Assembly: GCA_026874595.1 (NCBI GenBank)
Contig: JAPPUL010000095.1
Span: 744,001-808,000 of the forward strand
Direction of reading: 5' to 3'
Source: Sipunculus nudus
Lineage: Eukaryota; Annelida; Sipuncula; Golfingiida; Sipunculidae
DNA: 64,000 nt
In this document: positions 60,522 through 64,000 of the stretch, piece after piece
Layout: every line of letters starts with the position of its first letter
Numbering within the stretch: the first letter of the stretch is position 1
Position numbers and translations under genes: made by a program
Notes under the pieces: generated by a model
Seen by the model: only the letters and a program-made list of their open reading frames with translations
Database searches by the model: none
What the model was told of the DNA's origin: nothing

Positions 60522-60659
60522 TTATCTGGTTTTTAATATAAAAAAAGATATAAAAGAAGTTAAAAAGGGTCGAAATACTGCAAGTAAGGCAAGAGTGTTA
60601 ACTATAAACCTCCTTAAATATAAAAAAACTCCTGTGAAGGATAAAAGGCAGAAGGGCTC

Positions 60660-62324
60660 ATGCGAAGTAGTATAATATTTGTAATAAGTATTTTAACTTT
60701 ATTACTTAACACAAAAACATACCTAAATAGTTATACAATATCCCCAAAATTAAAACATTTTGAAAACACTCACAAAAAGAATATACACCAAATAACAAAA
60801 TCAGATAAGAGTGTCTGGCTAACATTAAAAGACAACGAATATTATAGCGATGTAAAAACAGACCTTCTAATACATTTTAATAAAGAAGACAAAATGGAGA
60901 TAGAAGAGGGACTAAACGACAAGGAGCTAAGAAGCAGTTTTGCAGATGGCAATTATAACGTTGGTATAAAGAGATTACAATATTCTGCAGGACATAAGAT
61001 ATATGGAAGCAGTTCGGGGAAGTTTTCATATCAAAGCGAGATAGAACTAATTCCTACAGAGGAGTCATTATTCGAACAGCAAACAACAGGAGACTTCACA
61101 ATAGAGTTTTGGGCAAGTCCTGCATTACTAAGTGATGGTGAAACAATATTAAAGCGACATGGTCCTGTAATAGAAAACGGCGTGGTAAACAAATATAAAG
61201 GTATAATCTGTTATATAAAGGAACGCCGACTGTTTTTTGATTTTCATAATATATTCCACAGTCCGAATATGGAAAGAGGAGAACAAAAGTCAAAAGATAA
61301 AGTAAGCCTGGAGGGACAAAAGCGACTCCACAAGTTTGAATGGGTACATCATGCAATAACGTATAGAAGCTTAGACGGAAAACTAACATACTATAGAAAC
61401 GGTAACGAAGAAAGTAGTATATTCGTAACTGAATCAGGACAACCAGAAGACACGGTACTAATACCAAGATTTAGCGGTCAAGAGAAACTCCCCCTTATAA
61501 TTGGCAAGGGATATTATGGTTATCTTGACGAACTTAAGATAAGCAAACAAACAAAATATCCAAAATCTAAGATATTAAAACTTGCAAGTTTTAGTTCTTC
61601 TTTTGTTGCAGAAAACTCATCTTTAGAAGGGATGGGAAAAAGTAAAGACATAAGAAAAGGTATGTGGGAAGAGAAGGCATACTTTCATGTTAGGCCTTAT
61701 GGCAATGTGCAAGGACATGTAGTAAGCAATATATACGATTTAGAGTACAAAGGGACTTATTTAAATGATTATATCCTAAAGTCAAAAGAGATTAATAAAA
61801 GTCATATAAGGCTACAATACAGGCTAAGCGACATATTATACTCACCAGACGATATGACCATCCCATGGCACGATTTAGACCATGATTTAGATAAAAATGC
61901 AATAAAAACAAATATTACAAAAGTCCAAGGTAGATATTTTCAATGGCGAGCAACCTTAAAAAGCTCACATGATGGAGAGAATGCGCCTATACTAAAAGAT
62001 CTAAGCTTTGACTTTGAAAGAGATCTGCCACCAAAACCACCAAGGGGTTTAAAAGCTTATAGTGAAGATGGCAAAGTAAAGCTGCTTTGGGCAGGGAATC
62101 TTGAGAAGGATATTGTATACTACAAAATATATTATGGCACAGATACAGGTAATTATCTACAGGTAGGCCCTCCTAAAATCCTGACTAGTGTTGAAAGACA
62201 ACTTAAATACGAAATAAGTTCCCTTGAAGCAGGCAGGTTATACTTTTTTACAGTTAGTGCCGTTGATAAAAACGGACATGAGAGTCCAAACTCAAAAGAA
62301 GTCTCAATAATAGTAAAAAAGTAA
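60660..62324 (+). CDS. Exported LamG-like/FN3-domain surface protein
   Basis: 554 residues with a signal peptide (IIFVISILTLLLNTKTYLNS). The middle (about 125-310) looks like a concanavalin/LamG jelly roll: TTGDFTIEFWASPALLSDGE, GIICYIKERRLFFDF, WVHHAITYRSLDGKLTYYRN, and LIIGKGYYGYLDELKISKQT. Residues about 360-455 form another beta domain (YRLSDILYSPDDMTIPWHDL, FQWRATLKSSHDGENAPIL). The C terminus is FN3: PPKPPRGLKAYSEDGKVKLL, YYKIYYGTDTGNYLQVG and RLYFFTVSAVDKNGHESPNS. The design suggests carbohydrate or surface binding. It follows the propeller gene, with 138 bp between them and a potential second promoter. Confidence 0.75.
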   Translation: MRSSIIFVISILTLLLNTKTYLNSYTISPKLKHFENTHKKNIHQITKSDKSVWLTLKDNEYYSDVKTDLLIHFNKEDKMEIEEGLNDKELRSSFADGNYNVGIKRLQYSAGHKIYGSSSGKFSYQSEIELIPTEESLFEQQTTGDFTIEFWASPALLSDGETILKRHGPVIENGVVNKYKGIICYIKERRLFFDFHNIFHSPNMERGEQKSKDKVSLEGQKRLHKFEWVHHAITYRSLDGKLTYYRNGNEESSIFVTESGQPEDTVLIPRFSGQEKLPLIIGKGYYGYLDELKISKQTKYPKSKILKLASFSSSFVAENSSLEGMGKSKDIRKGMWEEKAYFHVRPYGNVQGHVVSNIYDLEYKGTYLNDYILKSKEINKSHIRLQYRLSDILYSPDDMTIPWHDLDHDLDKNAIKTNITKVQGRYFQWRATLKSSHDGENAPILKDLSFDFERDLPPKPPRGLKAYSEDGKVKLLWAGNLEKDIVYYKIYYGTDTGNYLQVGPPKILTSVERQLKYEISSLEAGRLYFFTVSAVDKNGHESPNSKEVSIIVKK

Positions 62325-62555
62325 GCTTAAAATACTTATCTTACTTAAAGTACAAGCTCTTACAAAGATGTAAATCAGGTTATAAGGTTATATATAAAGT
62401 GTTAATAGTATATAAGATGTGTAAATGATCAAAAAAAAGTATAAGCAAAAAGTATAAGCAAAAAGAACAATTTTGGATTATCTTTATAAACGATTATCTT
62501 TATATATCATGCAACAACTTAAAAAAAGTGAAAGAATGCAGGAGGGACTTTAGAA
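62325..62555. other. Intergenic region before the TlpA-like gene
   Basis: 231 bp without a gene. It carries direct repeats (aagtataagcaaa, 62437-62460; attatctttata, 62476-62506) and a good ribosome-binding site (aggaggg) 12 bp before the ATG at 62556. Confidence 0.4.
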
Positions 62556-63101
62556 ATGAAAAGCAGAACTATAATATTACTGTTGCTTGCAATACTTGCT
62601 CTTGGAAACGTATCAGTAACAAGTCATGGCTCAAATCAAAGTATACAAAAGCTATTAGACACGATGAGAATAACCCGAGTGAAAGAAAAGATAGAAGCAC
62701 CCAATTTCATAATGACAAAGATATCAACTGGACAGAAGGTGAGTCTAAAATCGTATAGGGGAAAGGTCGTCTTTTTAAATTTCTGGGCAACATGGTGTCC
62801 ACCTTGCCGAGAAGAGATGCCGTCAATGGATGATTTAAACAAGAAGTTAAAGAAGCGCAGATTTGCAATGCTTGCAGTAAGCTACGAAAATGAAGACATA
62901 TTAAAAGACTTTCAAGACTTAAATAACTATAGTTTTGAGATAGCAAATAGTGCGGGTTCCGAAGAGAAATACGGAGTAACTTCAATCCCACAAACCTTCA
63001 TAATAGACCCTAAAGGCTATATAATAGCACACAAGTCCGGTGGCATATACTGGAACACAGCCGAGGCATATAAACTATTTAACATATTAACAAGAAATTA
63101 A
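62556..63101 (+). CDS. TlpA/ResA-like exported thioredoxin
   Basis: A 181-residue periplasmic or membrane-anchored thioredoxin. Signal segment IILLLLAILALGNVSV, then the AhpC-TSA/Redoxin fold: APNFIMTKISTGQKVSLKSY, VVFLNFWATWCPPCREEMPS (active CPPC), MLAVSYENED and YGVTSIPQTFIIDPKGYIIA with the cis-Pro. Such proteins reduce disulfides in exported proteins, including apocytochromes c. The neighbouring exported genes may contain clients, but few Cys occur in them. A strong ribosome-binding site precedes the ATG. It is the last of the exported run. Confidence 0.9.
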   Translation: MKSRTIILLLLAILALGNVSVTSHGSNQSIQKLLDTMRITRVKEKIEAPNFIMTKISTGQKVSLKSYRGKVVFLNFWATWCPPCREEMPSMDDLNKKLKKRRFAMLAVSYENEDILKDFQDLNNYSFEIANSAGSEEKYGVTSIPQTFIIDPKGYIIAHKSGGIYWNTAEAYKLFNILTRN

Positions 63102-63139
63102 AGCAAAATATATTCTAAGTTAGTGTCCCCCAAAAGGTT

Positions 63140-63589
63140 TTAATATCCCGTACTGCCAAAACCATGAGCTCCTCTTTTGGTTAATGATGAGAGATTCTTT
63201 TGTTCAAGCAGGTTCACTCTGGCAACAGGTGCAATAACAAGCTGAGCGATTCTCATATGGTGCTTAATAATAAAAGGGTTATCGCCTAGATTTATTAAAA
63301 TGACTTTAATCTCTCCCCGATAGTCAGAATCAATGGTCCCTGGTGCATTTAAAACTGTAACGTTGTAATGAAAGGCAATACCGCTTCTTGGTCTAACCTG
63401 TCCTTCAAAACCGGCTGGTATTTCCAAAGCAATACCAGTATTTATTATCTCACTTTGTCCTGGGTTTAAGACTAAATCTTTAGAATTTAAAGTTAAAGCA
63501 AAAAGGTCCAAACCACAAGAACCTAAAGTAGCATATTTGGGAGGTATAGCATTACTTTTAAGCTTAATAAAGTTAACAGCAAGGTTCAT
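63140..63589 (-). CDS. dut: dUTP diphosphatase (dUTPase)
   Basis: A trimeric dUTPase of 149 residues with all five motifs: 1, LGSCGLDLFAL; 2, VRPRSGIAFHYNV; 3, VLNAPGTIDSDYRGEIKVIL; 4, MRIAQLVIAPV; 5, RGAHGFGSTGY. It hydrolyses dUTP to dUMP and limits uracil in DNA. The catalytic Asp is in GTIDSDYRGE. Convergent with the TlpA gene (38-bp gap) and divergent from glyQS. Housekeeping gene; nothing suggests a phage origin. Confidence 0.96.
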   Translation of the reverse strand: MNLAVNFIKLKSNAIPPKYATLGSCGLDLFALTLNSKDLVLNPGQSEIINTGIALEIPAGFEGQVRPRSGIAFHYNVTVLNAPGTIDSDYRGEIKVILINLGDNPFIIKHHMRIAQLVIAPVARVNLLEQKNLSSLTKRGAHGFGSTGY

Positions 63590-63726
63590 CTTATAAATCC
63601 TATAAAACTCTAAATAGAATGTTAAAAAGTTTAATATAATTAATAATTACTTAAAATGTGCAAAAAACAGCTATAAAAATATTATAAATATAACAGTAAA
63701 AAAAAGACTAAGTATCGAGGGTGAAA

Positions 63727-64000
63727 ATGGATAATGTAAAAGTAAAAGAGCTAATTGCAATGTGCAAGCAACGTGGATATATATATCCGGGCTCACAAAT
63801 ATATGGAGGGCTTTCAAACACATGGGACTACGGGCCATTGGGAGTTGAGCTTAAAAACAACGTAAAGCAACAGTGGTGGAAACACTTTGTAGAGAGGCGA
63901 GAAGATGTTGTTGGTCTTGACAGTGGTATTTTGCTACATCCGAAGGTTTGGGAGGCAAGTGGACATCTTAAATCGTTTAATGATCCATTAGTTGACTGCA
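63727..64000 (+). CDS. glyS: Glycyl-tRNA synthetase, homodimeric type (partial, N-terminal)
   Basis: The gene runs out of the window after 91 codons. The opening [20 protein letters not shown], then [20 protein letters not shown] and [20 protein letters not shown] followed by FNDPLVDC is that of the class II alpha2 (eukaryote/archaeal-like) glycyl-tRNA synthetase, not the alpha2beta2 GlyQ/GlyS form. It charges tRNA-Gly. The ATG is preceded by GAGGG at six or so bases. The gap to divergent dut (137 bp) is AT-rich and contains the promoter. Confidence 0.94.
   Translation, partial: MDNVKVKELIAMCKQRGYIYPGSQIYGGLSNTWDYGPLGVELKNNVKQQWWKHFVERREDVVGLDSGILLHPKVWEASGHLKSFNDPLVDC

Overview
The window is a dense, low-GC (roughly one third G+C) chromosomal segment of a diderm, flagellated bacterium with a respiratory chain. 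The diderm call rests on BamA, FabZ-LpxB, LpoB-like and other lipoproteins. Motility is shown by two FliL proteins, and respiration by a Rieske/cytochrome b pair plus a proton-translocating transhydrogenase. I cannot name the phylum with confidence; the gene mix (TAXI/TRAP transporter, three-subunit PntAA-AB-B, S55 peptidase, anaerobic cobalamin set, LamG/FN3 surface protein) would fit Deferribacterota, Nitrospirota or Spirochaetota-like lineages. I saw no rRNA, tRNA, CRISPR array, phage or insertion sequence.

Layout. 1-3.8 kb: end of bamA, then fabZ, lpxB and ribD (outer membrane, lipid A, riboflavin). 3.9-7.5 kb (minus): a Rieske/cytochrome b operon and two FliL paralogues. 7.6-15.2 kb: a Fur-family regulator, a Nudix hydrolase, an SDR, a PAS-GGDEF protein with an intact inhibitory site, an unknown HYDTDG protein on the opposite strand, and a 1011-residue protein made of about six PAS domains with no visible output domain. 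15.2-19.5 kb (minus): ppdK, a TrpG/PabA glutaminase and a parvulin isomerase, tightly packed. 19.7-31.1 kb: a long plus-strand cobalamin cluster, cbiA-cbiC-[2Fe-2S ferredoxin]-cbiD-cbiET-cbiF-cbiG-cbiH-[Cys-rich protein]-cobS-cobC-cbiB-cobU. It covers much of the early-cobalt (anaerobic) pathway but lacks chelatase, cbiL, cbiJ, cbiP, cobT and adenosyltransferase. 31.1-35.8 kb (minus): a TAXI-type TRAP transporter, with a decayed second copy of its binding-protein gene just upstream. 36-38.5 kb (minus): a beta-propeller lipoprotein-like or secreted protein, an RsuA/RluB pseudouridine synthase and a small membrane protein. 39-46.2 kb: pntAA-pntAB-pntB, an alpha-glucan phosphorylase and an unknown protein whose ends resemble a degenerate SMC/Rad50 ATPase. 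46.2-53 kb (minus): CoA-binding protein, thioredoxin, and the classical xerC/topA/dprA group followed by hemB. 53-64 kb: a COG3014-like/LpoB-like lipoprotein pair, RluD, then a secreted module (S55 peptidase, beta-propeller, LamG/FN3 protein, TlpA-like thioredoxin), dut, and the start of glycyl-tRNA synthetase.

A recurrent trait is short tandem duplication. In genes the units are multiples of three and give low-complexity inserts (GKG, RIEE, GEGV, ANEGG, FSFSFS). In spacers the units are 13-17 bp. A G10 tract lies inside the Rieske gene. Together they suggest slippage-prone replication or weak mismatch repair. The most promising under-described items are the degenerate SMC-like protein, the S55/propeller/LamG module, the output-less multi-PAS protein next to a diguanylate cyclase, and the two redox or metal-binding small proteins embedded in the cobalamin operon.
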